A DNA stretch of 48,420 nucleotides. It comes from an uncultured Anaeroplasmataceae bacterium. Its GTDB lineage: Bacteria > Bacillota_I > Bacilli_A > Acholeplasmatales > Anaeroplasmataceae. Position 1 is the stretch's first letter; each line of letters opens with the position of its first letter. The DNA lies in assembly GCA_949840955.1 (NCBI GenBank), contig CATKXV010000012.1, forward strand, positions 1 through 48,420. The letters run 5' to 3'. The notes below the pieces were generated by a model. That model was not told where the DNA came from. It did not search any database and saw only the letters and a program-made list of their open reading frames with translations. Positions 33,469 through 41,973 of the stretch are shown here, piece after piece. The translations under genes and the position numbers were made by a program.

Positions 33469-34818
33469 TTATTCTGCTTCAGGTAAAAGCTTATCCTTCC
33501 ACTGATGCTCCTCTATATATTTTTTTAGATTTTCAGGAGCTAAAGGTCTAGCAAAATAGAATCCTGAGCCAAAGCCTACATTCTGATTTTTTACATATTG
33601 CAGCAATTCCTTTGTTTCAATTCCCTCACATACTAAAGTCTTTTTATTTTTCTTACAATAATCCAAGAGTAAAACAAGCAATTTTTCCTGAGAGAAATTA
33701 TTGGTTATATCCTTTAAAAAGGTTCGTCCGAGCTTAATAACATCAATTGTAGTATTTTGAATTGCCAAAATAGATTGCTGATCTAGAGGAAAGCCATCAA
33801 CAGCAATCAAAAAACCAAAAGCCTTTAATCTTGTAAGATTGGCTTCTACTACCTTCATTTTATCATAAACCATACAATTGGTTATTTCTAGCATGATTCT
33901 GCTTGGATCAGCTGATAAACCCTTTGCAATCTCAATCAATTGACGAGCAAGATTAGGATTCAATAGCTGTTTTAAGCTTAAATTCAATGAGAAAACAAGC
34001 TTAAAGCTAGGAAACTCTCTTTGCATTTGCTGCTGAAACTGAATCATTTGATCGATACCCCATTTACCAACCCAATGGATATCTCCTGTCTGTTCCATAA
34101 GCTGTATAAAGTCTTGTGGTGGTAATACCCCCTTGGTAGGATGGTTCCAACGCATTAGAGCCTCAGCTCCAAAGATGGTTTTGTTTTCAAAATCAATAAT
34201 GGGATGATAATATAATACGAATTCTCTTCTTTGAATAGCCGTACGTATTTCCTCATAATAGATCTTATTATCACGCTCATCATCAGATAAGGTAGCATAA
34301 TAGCTCGTTACCTTATCGCCTCCACTCCGCTTAGATACAAAGGAGGCAAGGTCTAAATTATCTAACAATTCCTTGACAACACTTCCTGACTGTGGATAGG
34401 TACAAACCCCTATAGAGGTCGTAATATGGATATCCTTAATCGCTTCACTTTCAAAAGGAATATGTGTGCTTTCTAATAATTTTTTACATAATTTCTCGAT
34501 TTTACTTTGTGTTCCTTCATTCGGAATAAAGATTAAAATACCTTCCTCCCGAATTTGGCTTAAGGCTGCATTTTCTGGTAAAAGACCAACCATACGTGAG
34601 GCTGTTTCCTTCATGATTTCAAAATAGATATCCTCTCCATAGGCCTCTAATAAATTGTGATAAGCATCTATATCAATTAAAATTAAAGTTGCTGTTCCAA
34701 AATTGCCTACCCTTTTAATGTATCGATTGATTTGTTTAATAATTTGAGCTCTTGGTATAGCTCGTTCGTGGATGGTATTATTCTTATCCTTAAAATATTT
34801 TTTTAATTTTGAAAACAT
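33469..34818 (-). CDS. GGDEF-EAL protein with both active sites degenerate
   Basis: 449 residues from the ATG at 34818 (GAAGGTG upstream). The N-terminal GGDEF-like domain (about 35-185) has REEGI where GGDEF should be, so it should not make c-di-GMP. The EAL domain (about 200-440) keeps EALMRW, the Asn in FSLNLS, LEIT and CEGIET, but the DDFG metal motif reads VDGFP and the later KxD reads KLG. Loss of the second metal-binding Asp predicts a weak or dead phosphodiesterase. It may serve as a c-di-GMP or protein-binding receptor. No other c-di-GMP gene is in the window. No membrane segment. Confidence 0.87.
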   Translation of the reverse strand: MFSKLKKYFKDKNNTIHERAIPRAQIIKQINRYIKRVGNFGTATLILIDIDAYHNLLEAYGEDIYFEIMKETASRMVGLLPENAALSQIREEGILIFIPNEGTQSKIEKLCKKLLESTHIPFESEAIKDIHITTSIGVCTYPQSGSVVKELLDNLDLASFVSKRSGGDKVTSYYATLSDDERDNKIYYEEIRTAIQRREFVLYYHPIIDFENKTIFGAEALMRWNHPTKGVLPPQDFIQLMEQTGDIHWVGKWGIDQMIQFQQQMQREFPSFKLVFSLNLSLKQLLNPNLARQLIEIAKGLSADPSRIMLEITNCMVYDKMKVVEANLTRLKAFGFLIAVDGFPLDQQSILAIQNTTIDVIKLGRTFLKDITNNFSQEKLLVLLLDYCKKNKKTLVCEGIETKELLQYVKNQNVGFGSGFYFARPLAPENLKKYIEEHQWKDKLLPEAE

Positions 34819-34856
34819 AGTTACACCTTCACTTAAATCATAACCTTCTTGTTTAA

Positions 34857-34885
34857 AGTATATACTTAAAATCAAAAATAGTCAA
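34857..34885 (-). promoter_or_regulatory. Promoter of the GGDEF-EAL gene
   Basis: TTGACT at 34880-34885 and TATACT at 34857-34862 with a 17-base spacer on the minus strand, directly after the terminator of the YitT locus. Confidence 0.7.
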
Positions 34886-34918
34886 GTCAAAAACTCCTAA
34901 AGAGCTATCCTTAGGAGT
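34886..34918 (-). terminator. Rho-independent terminator of the metG-yitT operon
   Basis: On the minus strand ACTCCTAA pairs with TTAGGAGT around a 10-nt loop and is followed by TTTTGAC. Confidence 0.7.
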
Positions 34919-34933
34919 CTAATCAATTGATTC

Positions 34934-35816
34934 TTATACAATCGTATGCTTGAAGAATTTACCAAAAATTTTCTTAATCGGTGATACGGTCATAAAAGCA
35001 TTCGGATCTGTAGTTTTTACAATTTCAGCTGCCTTTTGTAATTCATAGGAGGAAATAATCATAAAAATATCATACTTCTGCTGATGAGTATAGGCTCCCT
35101 GAACCGTTGATATTGTACAGCCTCTTTTGATTCCCTCTAGTAGAGCCGTTGCGATTTCTTCTGAATGCTCTGAAATCACATCCACTCGTAAATAATTATA
35201 TGCTGTATGAATTTTATCCACAACGAGATTGGAATATGATAATAAAGATAAAGGTATACAGTGTAATATCCCAAGATCTTTCTATTAACCCACCGGCAAG
35301 GATAGCTAATATGATATTTACAACGCTAGAAAACATTCCAATGGAAACATTTTTCTTTAATGCCAAGGCCTGTCCTATAATATCCATTCCTCCTGTAGAG
35401 GTTCCATAGCGTAGTGCAAGCCCTATTGCACTACCACAAAGAAGTCCTGCAATAACGCCTAAAAAGAAACGATCGTTCGGATTTATACCAAAATCTACTC
35501 GTACCCATTTCCAATCCATCATCCAAAAGGACTGCACCAAAATGGATAAAACAGAATAAAATACAAATCGCTTAGAAACACTTTTCCACCCATAAATACA
35601 TAAGGGGATATTGAAAATTAGTGTAAAAACACCAATAGGAATGGAAATTTGAGCAAGATTAAATGCTCGATTTAAAAGCTGACCTACAGCCGTTATACCG
35701 ATAGCAAGTAAATTCGCAGGCTCCAAAAACCATATAACGGATAGAGAATAGAGTGTTGAGGTGAAAATAACAACAGCAACACGAAATAAATCATCCAGTA
35801 ACTGCTCTTTTTTCAT
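34934..35816 (-). pseudogene. YitT-family membrane protein gene split by a frameshift
   Basis: Two overlapping frames make up one YitT protein. 35214-35816 (200 residues) holds the membrane domain (GITAVGQLLNRAF, YGTSTGGMDIIGQ) and ends abruptly with FQSRCG. 34934-35221 (95 residues) is the cytoplasmic DUF2179 domain (RGCTISTVQGAYT, TTDPNAFMTVSPI) and has only a GTG with no ribosome site. Together they have the family's usual length of about 285. Reading across needs a +1 shift near 35225-35235; removing one T from ATATTCC would give an unbroken IIISNLVVDKIH. It starts one base after the metG stop. A sequencing error, a real mutation or recoding could explain it. Confidence 0.8.
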
Positions 35817-35817
35817 T

Positions 35818-37734
35818 TTAGCTTACCTTAGCACCTGGGTTCAGCTGAGCTACATTTAATAGCTCAATTTGTTCATCCTTAGATGCACATAAAAGCATTC
35901 CATGGGATTCTTCTCCTCTAAGAAGAATTGGCTTTAAATTCTTGACAACAACTACCTTTTTCCCAATTAGGTCTTCTGGCTGATAGTGCTTGGCAATTCC
36001 GGAAACAATTTGACGAGTCTCAGAGCCTAAATCCACCTGAAATACCAATAGCTTATCTGCTTTAGGATGCTTTTTAGCCTCTAGAATTTTTCCAACAACT
36101 AAATCAAGCTTATCAAATTCATCTATGGTAATCTGTTCCTTTTGAGGCTCTTGTTCCTTTATTTCTTCCTTAGGCTCCTCTTTCGCTAAAACACGGGCAA
36201 GAACATCCTTTTCAACATCTAAGCGCTTAAATAGCACCTGAGCTTCTTGAATCTTGTAGACCTCTTGTGCTCCAAAGCTTAGCTTATCAAATTGCGTATT
36301 TTCTGTATGGATTTGCTTATATACTTTTTGAGCACAGGAAGGCATAATCGGCTCTAACAGAATGGTTGCAATACGGATTACCTCAAACAAATGATATAAG
36401 GCTCCCTCTAGCACACCCTTTTTCGTTTCGTCCTTAGCAAGAACCCAAGGAGCAACCTCATCGATATACTTGTTTGCAGCACGTAAAAGATTCATCACAA
36501 CCTCTATCGCATCTGCCACTCGGAATTTATCCATGAAAGATTTATATTCTTCTACTGTATTTTGTAGTAAATCCTCTAAAGCCTTATCAAAGGCTGTAGG
36601 GGCATTAGGATGAAGAATTCCATCAAAATACTTCTTTCCCATAGCCATCGTACGATTTACTAAATTTCCATAGGTATTTGCTAAATCGGAATTGGTCTTT
36701 TCACATACAAGCTCATAGGTTAAATTACCATCAGATGCAAAAGGAATTTCGTGCAATACATAATATCGTACAGCATCCACACCAAACAAATCTACCAAAT
36801 CATCTGTATAAATCACATTTCCTTTGGATTTAGACATTTTATTATGATTCATAAGAACCCAAGGATGTCCAAAGATTTGTTTTGGAAGAGGCATATCTAA
36901 GGCCATCAGTAGAATAGGCCAATAAATGGTATGAAAGCGTAAAATATCCTTTCCTATCAAATGCACATCACAAGGCCAATATTTTTGGTATAATTCACCA
37001 CTAGACCCATCCAAATGAAATCCAATTCCTGTAACATAATTTAATAAAGCATCAATCCATACATAAATTACATGCTTAGAGTCAAAATTCACTGGAATTC
37101 CCCATGTATAGGAGGTCCGTGAAACACATAAATCCGGGAGTGGAGCACTTAGGAAGTTATTCAGCATTTCATTTTTTCTAGACTCAGGCTGTATAAAATC
37201 AGGATGCTCATGAATATACTCTATCAGTCGATTTTGATAAGGAGAAAGCTTTAAAAAATAAGCCTCCTCTTTCATGATTTGCACTTTAGCTCCACAATCT
37301 GGGCAGCATCCATCCTTTAAATCCTTAGAAGTGAAAAAGGACTCACAAGCCACACAATAATTTCCTTCATAGGACCCCTTATAAATGTCTCCTTTTTGAT
37401 ATAGCCTTTCAAATACTTTAGCCACCTCTTGGATATGATAAGCATCTGTTGTTCGAACAAAATGATCATATTCCACATCCACAAGCTTATAGATTCTTTT
37501 GATTTCATTAGAAATATGATCCACATGCTGCTGAGGGGTTATATGTAAGGATTTGGCCTTAAGCTCTATTTTTTGACCATGCTCATCTGTACCTGTTTGA
37601 AAATACGTATCAAAGCCACATTTCTTTTTATATCGTACAATGGAATCTGCTAAGATAGCCTCATAAACATTTCCAATATGGGGATTCGATGAGGTATAGG
37701 CTATTGCAGTCGTTAGATAAAACTTCTTTTCCAT
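35818..37734 (-). CDS. metG: Methionyl-tRNA synthetase with C-terminal tRNA-binding domain
   Basis: 638 residues. It charges tRNA-Met with methionine. The HIGH motif appears as NPHIGN (about 17-22), a zinc knuckle as CVACESFFTSKDLKDGCCPDC, and KMSKS as KMSKSKGNV. The anticodon-binding helical domain follows, a Glu/Lys-rich linker (about 500-530), then a tRNA-binding OB-fold domain (FDKLDLVVGKILEAKKHPKADKLL to the end) used for dimerisation. AAGGAG precedes the ATG. No T-box leader is seen upstream. Confidence 0.97.
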   Translation of the reverse strand: MEKKFYLTTAIAYTSSNPHIGNVYEAILADSIVRYKKKCGFDTYFQTGTDEHGQKIELKAKSLHITPQQHVDHISNEIKRIYKLVDVEYDHFVRTTDAYHIQEVAKVFERLYQKGDIYKGSYEGNYCVACESFFTSKDLKDGCCPDCGAKVQIMKEEAYFLKLSPYQNRLIEYIHEHPDFIQPESRKNEMLNNFLSAPLPDLCVSRTSYTWGIPVNFDSKHVIYVWIDALLNYVTGIGFHLDGSSGELYQKYWPCDVHLIGKDILRFHTIYWPILLMALDMPLPKQIFGHPWVLMNHNKMSKSKGNVIYTDDLVDLFGVDAVRYYVLHEIPFASDGNLTYELVCEKTNSDLANTYGNLVNRTMAMGKKYFDGILHPNAPTAFDKALEDLLQNTVEEYKSFMDKFRVADAIEVVMNLLRAANKYIDEVAPWVLAKDETKKGVLEGALYHLFEVIRIATILLEPIMPSCAQKVYKQIHTENTQFDKLSFGAQEVYKIQEAQVLFKRLDVEKDVLARVLAKEEPKEEIKEQEPQKEQITIDEFDKLDLVVGKILEAKKHPKADKLLVFQVDLGSETRQIVSGIAKHYQPEDLIGKKVVVVKNLKPILLRGEESHGMLLCASKDEQIELLNVAQLNPGAKVS

Positions 37735-37758
37735 AATATCACTCCTTCTATTGTATCT

Positions 37759-37786
37759 ATTATACTACAAACATTTCAGTTTTTCA
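37759..37786 (-). promoter_or_regulatory. Likely promoter of metG
   Basis: TGAAAA at 37781-37786 and TATAAT at 37759-37764 with a 16-base spacer on the minus strand, close behind the terminator of the Wzz-like gene. Confidence 0.5.
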
Positions 37787-37803
37787 CTACCTTTTTTTCA
37801 AAG

Positions 37804-37824
37804 AAAAAAGCCTTATTCCAAGGC
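37804..37824 (-). terminator. Terminator of the Wzz-like gene
   Basis: On the minus strand GCCTT-GGAAT-AAGGC is followed by TTTTTT. It overlaps the last codons of the gene. Confidence 0.6.
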
Positions 37825-39012
37825 CTTCTCCTTTATTTTATTTTCTTGTATATAGGCCCACGCAAGTGCTAAAGCCATCGCTGTAAAAATCCCTATGAAA
37901 ACACTAAGGAAGCCTGCAAAAATAGGATGAATTCTTGATAGTACCTTGATAGGCTCTATATGAAGTATCGTATTTTCCTTTAGAACCTCTTTTACTGTAG
38001 AGGTATATTCTCCTGTTACTTCCTCTAGTTTAGCTTTATATGCATCTAAGTCCTTCACAAAGGCTGCACTTGCTTCCTCATTATAGATTCCCAAGCTGGC
38101 AGAATCATATAATTTTAAATCCTCATTGATTTTCATTAATCTTGTATCAAGCGTATGCAAATGATTTAAATAGTTTGCGATAGAGGTGTCCAAATAGGTA
38201 TTTCCATTGGAATTACTGTATATATTTTTTAACGATTCTAGCAAAATACTTTTACGATTTCGCAGCAATTCCTGCTCAGTCAGTAAAACTTCCTTTTCCT
38301 TTACTATAGCTTGATATTCCTCTTTCGTCATATAAGCATTTTTATAGGCTTGGTATTCAAATATTTTCAAATCGTTATTGGCCTGAAAAACCTCTGCCTT
38401 GCGCATTAAGCTGCTCAAATGAGCATCTCCAATTTGAATATCACCAAAATGGGAAATCATGCTTTGATAGCCTGTTAGAATTAAATTGAGTTGATTTTGT
38501 AAATAGGTAAGCTTATTTGAAATCTTAACAGATCGCGTATATCCTGAAAGATGCGCAGTAAAATCAAAATCCAAATTCAAGGCCTTTAGATAGGGTAGAT
38601 TTACAAGTTGTTCTATAAAGCGTCTAGCTATTGAATCGCTTTTAAAAGGAGCTCCAGGAACCTTTAGGATATAGATTCCCTCCTCTTCCTTTTTTTCCAA
38701 TCTCATTTTTTCTTGCAATTGGGTGGTATTGATATGCTCAAAATCGATATGGCTTTCCTTAACCTCATTTAGATTTTTAAGTGAAATGATATCATATTCA
38801 TTAAAAATAACCCCATTGGCATATTTGTTATTTTCTATTCCTTCCCACTGATATGAAAAAGAAACCTCATAGGATTCACGTAAAGGATTATAAACCAAAA
38901 GAATGAAAAGCAGGATGAAAAGAGTTGTTACACCAAATACGATATAAGCAAGCCTTCTTTTTTTCACAATCATTTTCCATAAATCAAGTAAAGACAAGCC
39001 TTCTTCTTCCAT
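37813..39012 (-). CDS. Wzz-like chain-length/coiled-coil membrane protein
   Basis: 399 residues from the ATG at 39012 (GGTGAT upstream). A short cytoplasmic start (EEEGLSLLDLWKMIVKKR) leads into a membrane helix (about 22-45), then a long extracellular helical region (about 150-345) with coiled-coil character, and a second membrane helix (about 360-388) after a Pro-containing segment (HIEPIKVLSRIHP). This hairpin layout is that of Wzz/YveK-type regulators of polysaccharide chain length. No glycosyltransferase, tyrosine kinase or flippase gene is nearby, so the link to capsule is uncertain. Confidence 0.75.
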   Translation of the reverse strand: MEEEGLSLLDLWKMIVKKRRLAYIVFGVTTLFILLFILLVYNPLRESYEVSFSYQWEGIENNKYANGVIFNEYDIISLKNLNEVKESHIDFEHINTTQLQEKMRLEKKEEEGIYILKVPGAPFKSDSIARRFIEQLVNLPYLKALNLDFDFTAHLSGYTRSVKISNKLTYLQNQLNLILTGYQSMISHFGDIQIGDAHLSSLMRKAEVFQANNDLKIFEYQAYKNAYMTKEEYQAIVKEKEVLLTEQELLRNRKSILLESLKNIYSNSNGNTYLDTSIANYLNHLHTLDTRLMKINEDLKLYDSASLGIYNEEASAAFVKDLDAYKAKLEEVTGEYTSTVKEVLKENTILHIEPIKVLSRIHPIFAGFLSVFIGIFTAMALALAWAYIQENKIKEKALE

Positions 39013-39100
39013 AAATAAAATCACCAATTATAGTTTTAGATAAAATAAGAAATTTCATACAACATTTTATTCACAAGTGCTTTTCTCTTTCCTATAAAAA

Positions 39101-39137
39101 CAAAAAGTAACTATGCTTTACGTTTCATAGTTACTTT
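39101..39137 (-). terminator. Rho-independent terminator after the 39147-39782 gene
   Basis: On the minus strand a perfect 12-bp stem (AAAGTAACTATG with CATAGTTACTTT) closes a 10-nt loop and runs into TTTTTG and more T. Confidence 0.9.
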
Positions 39138-39146
39138 TATTGCATA

Positions 39147-39782
39147 TTATTCTTTCTTCTTTTTCTTTTCTTTAACCTTTTTTGTTTTAGAAGATGCTGG
39201 TTTTGCTAGGATTCCATCTGTTATTAAAATTAAAGAAACCAATAAAATTAATACTACAAAAATCCATAATACAACAACATCAGAGAATAAAGGCTTTGCA
39301 AATAGGTAAACACCAAAGCTAACTAAGCATATAGCGATAGCAAGCCACCATATTGGATAACGGTCATTGTTTCCTTTTTGATGATAGTAGGCTCTAAATA
39401 CCTCAACAACACCTCTACACCACATAGCAAGACCTAATATTGCACAAGCTCCATTAGCAATATTGATTACCTTAAATTGTTGTAAAACACAGCCTAAAGC
39501 AATTAAGGCTAATAAAATAAATTCAATAATCGTAAGTACCTTAACAACACTATTTGACCTAGACATAATCTTGTTCACAAGATATAAACATAGGTAAAGC
39601 ACAATACATGCACAAATAATCATATTGACTATTTTCATACCCCAATCCTGCCAAGGAGCCCAGTCTGGCCATACAGGCATAAGCAGTATGCCTGCTACTA
39701 ATCCTAGGATACCTAAAACGATATACGTCCAAAACCATTTTGTAGTTCTTGGATGTAAAATTCGATTCATTACTTTTTTCAT
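39147..39782 (-). CDS. Multi-pass membrane protein (DUF308/HdeD-like)
   Basis: 211 residues. Six hydrophobic helices lie at about 17-36, 50-70, 80-100, 105-128, 145-163 and 167-190, followed by a very basic tail (KTKKVKEKKKKKE). The helix pattern with GILGLVAGILLM and a repeated three-helix unit resembles HdeD/DUF308 proteins, known in enterobacteria for acid resistance. That function should not be assumed here. GAGGAGG precedes the ATG, and a clear TATAAT lies about 30 bases upstream (near 39815). It is flanked by terminators and so is a single transcript. Confidence 0.75.
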   Translation of the reverse strand: MKKVMNRILHPRTTKWFWTYIVLGILGLVAGILLMPVWPDWAPWQDWGMKIVNMIICACIVLYLCLYLVNKIMSRSNSVVKVLTIIEFILLALIALGCVLQQFKVINIANGACAILGLAMWCRGVVEVFRAYYHQKGNNDRYPIWWLAIAICLVSFGVYLFAKPLFSDVVVLWIFVVLILLVSLILITDGILAKPASSKTKKVKEKKKKKE

Positions 39783-39864
39783 TTTTCTTCCTCCTCAAAG
39801 TCCACTATTTAATATTATATACTTTTTTTATTTAAGAATAAATATTTTTCTTTATTTTATTGAA

Positions 39865-39893
39865 TAAAAAGAAAGAAAACCATAAAATATGGT
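39865..39893 (-). terminator. Terminator of the AbrB/SpoVT-like gene
   Basis: On the minus strand ACCATA-TTT-TATGGT is followed by a T/C-rich tail. Confidence 0.6.
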
Positions 39894-39897
39894 CTTC

Positions 39898-40419
39898 CTA
39901 AAACGATCTAAATAATTTATCAAAGTAATTTAAAATGAAAACAGCCAAATCCTTTTGTTTTTTACTAATCATTCCATCCAATAAAATGAGATATCCAAAT
40001 AATTCATTATCAATTTTTATTTCAAAACAAATGGATTCTCGATCAATGATATAGTCTTTTGTAAGTGTCATCTTATTTAGTGCAGATAGCTCCTTATCTA
40101 AATAAGAATGAATTCTCTTTAAAAACTCAGAATCTAAAGCCTCATCCTTTAGGTTATATTCCAATGTGGAAAAAATTACTTTTTGAAGATTCGTTACAAT
40201 GAGATCCGTTTGATAGCTTTCCTTAATTGAAGTACAAAAGGATTCAATTAGCTCCTGATCATGGGTTAATGGATGAAATTTAGATAAGACGACATTTTCT
40301 TCTTCTATGCTAATATCTACCAAATCACCACTATCCATGCGAAGTCTTTTGCGAACTTCCTTTGGAATAACGATTCTTCCTAGTTCATCGATTCTTCTAA
40401 CGATGCCCATAGTTCTCAT
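39898..40419 (-). CDS. AbrB/SpoVT-like transcriptional regulator
   Basis: 173 residues from the ATG at 40419 (GGATGTGA upstream). The N-terminal swapped-hairpin AbrB domain reads MGIVRRIDELGRIVIPKEVRKRLRMDSGDLVDI, nearly the textbook form. The C-terminal 120 residues form a GAF-like sensor domain, as in SpoVT (also about 178 residues). SpoVT controls late sporulation genes in Bacillus, but related proteins occur in non-sporing lineages, so this alone does not prove sporulation. It follows the enzyme I-like gene by about 50 bases and may share its transcript. Confidence 0.88.
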   Translation of the reverse strand: MRTMGIVRRIDELGRIVIPKEVRKRLRMDSGDLVDISIEEENVVLSKFHPLTHDQELIESFCTSIKESYQTDLIVTNLQKVIFSTLEYNLKDEALDSEFLKRIHSYLDKELSALNKMTLTKDYIIDRESICFEIKIDNELFGYLILLDGMISKKQKDLAVFILNYFDKLFRSF

Positions 40420-40472
40420 ACATATCACATCCATGTGTTAGTATTTACAAAAATTTACATTTTTAAACATTT

Positions 40473-41969
40473 TTAGAAAAATTCTTTATAAATATGATTT
40501 AAAACCTTAATTGCAGGGGCAGCAACAGAAAAGGATTTTACTCCGATTTTGACAAATTCACGAAGAGCAGGACCTATAGCGGCAAGCTCACCACAGATAG
40601 ACAAATCAATGCCCTCCTTACTACAAAACTGTACAACACGGCTCAGCTGGAACAGCAAATCATTTAAATACTGCTCTAATTCATTTTTTTGCTTATCGCG
40701 ATGTATATGATAAATGGAATAGATTAAGTCATTGGTTCCTACAGAAATGAAATGGACATCCTGAAAGGTTTCTATATCCTCTAACGCCTCTTTGGTTTCC
40801 AGCATGATTCCAAATTCAACATGAGATGTATTTTTCATCTCCTTTTGAATATGCAAAACCCATTTTTTTAAAAATTCAAACTCCTGAGCACTTCGAATCA
40901 TCGGAAACATAATTCTCATAGTATTATAGGAATTGGCCTTTAATAAAGCTTCTATTTGTGTTTTAAACAAAATCGGATTATGGATATAATTATCAATTCC
41001 CTTTTTGGAGGCCTTTACATAAGCAAGCTGCTTATCATCTCCAATATCAAAGGTTCTAAAGCATACCCTTTTGCCCTTCATCTGTTCTATCGCCATACTA
41101 TAAATTTCATATTGCTCATCTAAAGTAAATGGGCGATCACTATTCATAAAAATCATTTCTGTTCGATATAATCCAATTCCATCAAATCCATAGCTTACGA
41201 CCTTATCTAGCTCAATATTATCAGAAACATTAGCCAAAAATTGAAAATTAGGATGAGAAACAGCGAAAAATTTTTCCTCGGATAAGCTTTTTAAAAGTGT
41301 ATCGTAATATTCAACCTCTTCGCTTGTCGGAGCTGTTAAAATTCTTTTCTTTCGTGTATCTAGAATGAGTATTGAATTTTCCTCAGCCTCTATGGATGCG
41401 ACCATATAGGGAATATTAAATTGTCTACATAAAATCGCTCCATGGGAGCTATATCCTCCTTTAGAGGTTATAATGCCCAATATATGCTCTTTATTTTGAA
41501 TTAAGAAGGAGGGATGCAATTCCTCTGAAATGAGAATAAAAGGAGCATCCAATCGTTGTACTTTAGTACCTGAAAGATGACGTAATACTCTATTTTTAAC
41601 ATCGGATAAATCCAATACACGTTCCTTTAGATAGCTGCTTGTTGCATCTAATAATGAATTCATATATTCACATATGACATGGGTAATTGCTTCTATTGCT
41701 GAGGCTCCCCGTTCAATTTCTTGTAATGATTTTTCCTTTAAATTCGGATCCTCTAGTAATAGAATCTGCATTGAAAGATACTCATAGTTTTCCTGATGAG
41801 CTTCTCTAATTTCCTTTAATTCAGCAATAGAGGTCTTTAAGGCTTGTTCGAATTTGTCTTGCTCCTCTTCAATAGAAAAGCTTCTCTCTTCACTTTGATT
41901 TAAATAAATCCTATGTGCTTTTCCTAAAGCAATACCTTCAGATAAAACCTCTCCTGTATAGCAATTCAT
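40473..41969 (-). CDS. PTS enzyme I-like protein, shortened, lacking one PEP-binding arginine block
   Basis: 498 residues from the ATG at 41969 (AGGAAGTGA upstream) against about 570 for enzyme I. The family takes phosphate from PEP and passes it to HPr. Kept: phospho-His loop GGYSSHGAILCRQFNIP, GIGLYRTEMIF (first PEP Arg), MLETKEALED, VGTNDLIYSIYHIHRD and the Cys in CGELAA. Missing: the usual GYRAIR block after FRTFDIGDDK, which carries the second PEP-phosphate Arg; the stretch there is shortened to KGIDNYIHNPILF. No HPr or EII gene is in the window. It may be a regulatory or altered-substrate paralogue. It follows the phosphodiesterase-like gene by 4 bases. Confidence 0.82.
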   Translation of the reverse strand: MNCYTGEVLSEGIALGKAHRIYLNQSEERSFSIEEEQDKFEQALKTSIAELKEIREAHQENYEYLSMQILLLEDPNLKEKSLQEIERGASAIEAITHVICEYMNSLLDATSSYLKERVLDLSDVKNRVLRHLSGTKVQRLDAPFILISEELHPSFLIQNKEHILGIITSKGGYSSHGAILCRQFNIPYMVASIEAEENSILILDTRKKRILTAPTSEEVEYYDTLLKSLSEEKFFAVSHPNFQFLANVSDNIELDKVVSYGFDGIGLYRTEMIFMNSDRPFTLDEQYEIYSMAIEQMKGKRVCFRTFDIGDDKQLAYVKASKKGIDNYIHNPILFKTQIEALLKANSYNTMRIMFPMIRSAQEFEFLKKWVLHIQKEMKNTSHVEFGIMLETKEALEDIETFQDVHFISVGTNDLIYSIYHIHRDKQKNELEQYLNDLLFQLSRVVQFCSKEGIDLSICGELAAIGPALREFVKIGVKSFSVAAPAIKVLNHIYKEFF

Positions 41970-41973
41970 AATT

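Noticed and set aside
34934-35221. Separate gene for a DUF2179 protein
   Set aside because: Only a GTG start without ribosome site, overlapping the end of the YitT membrane part; the two together make one normal YitT.
37735-37812. T-box or SAM riboswitch before metG
   Set aside because: The gap is only 78 bases, lacks a specifier or AGGGTGGNACCGCG-like box, and already holds a promoter and the end of a terminator.
39898-40419. SpoVT as proof of sporulation
   Set aside because: AbrB/GAF proteins of this form also occur in lineages that do not sporulate, and no other sporulation gene is here.
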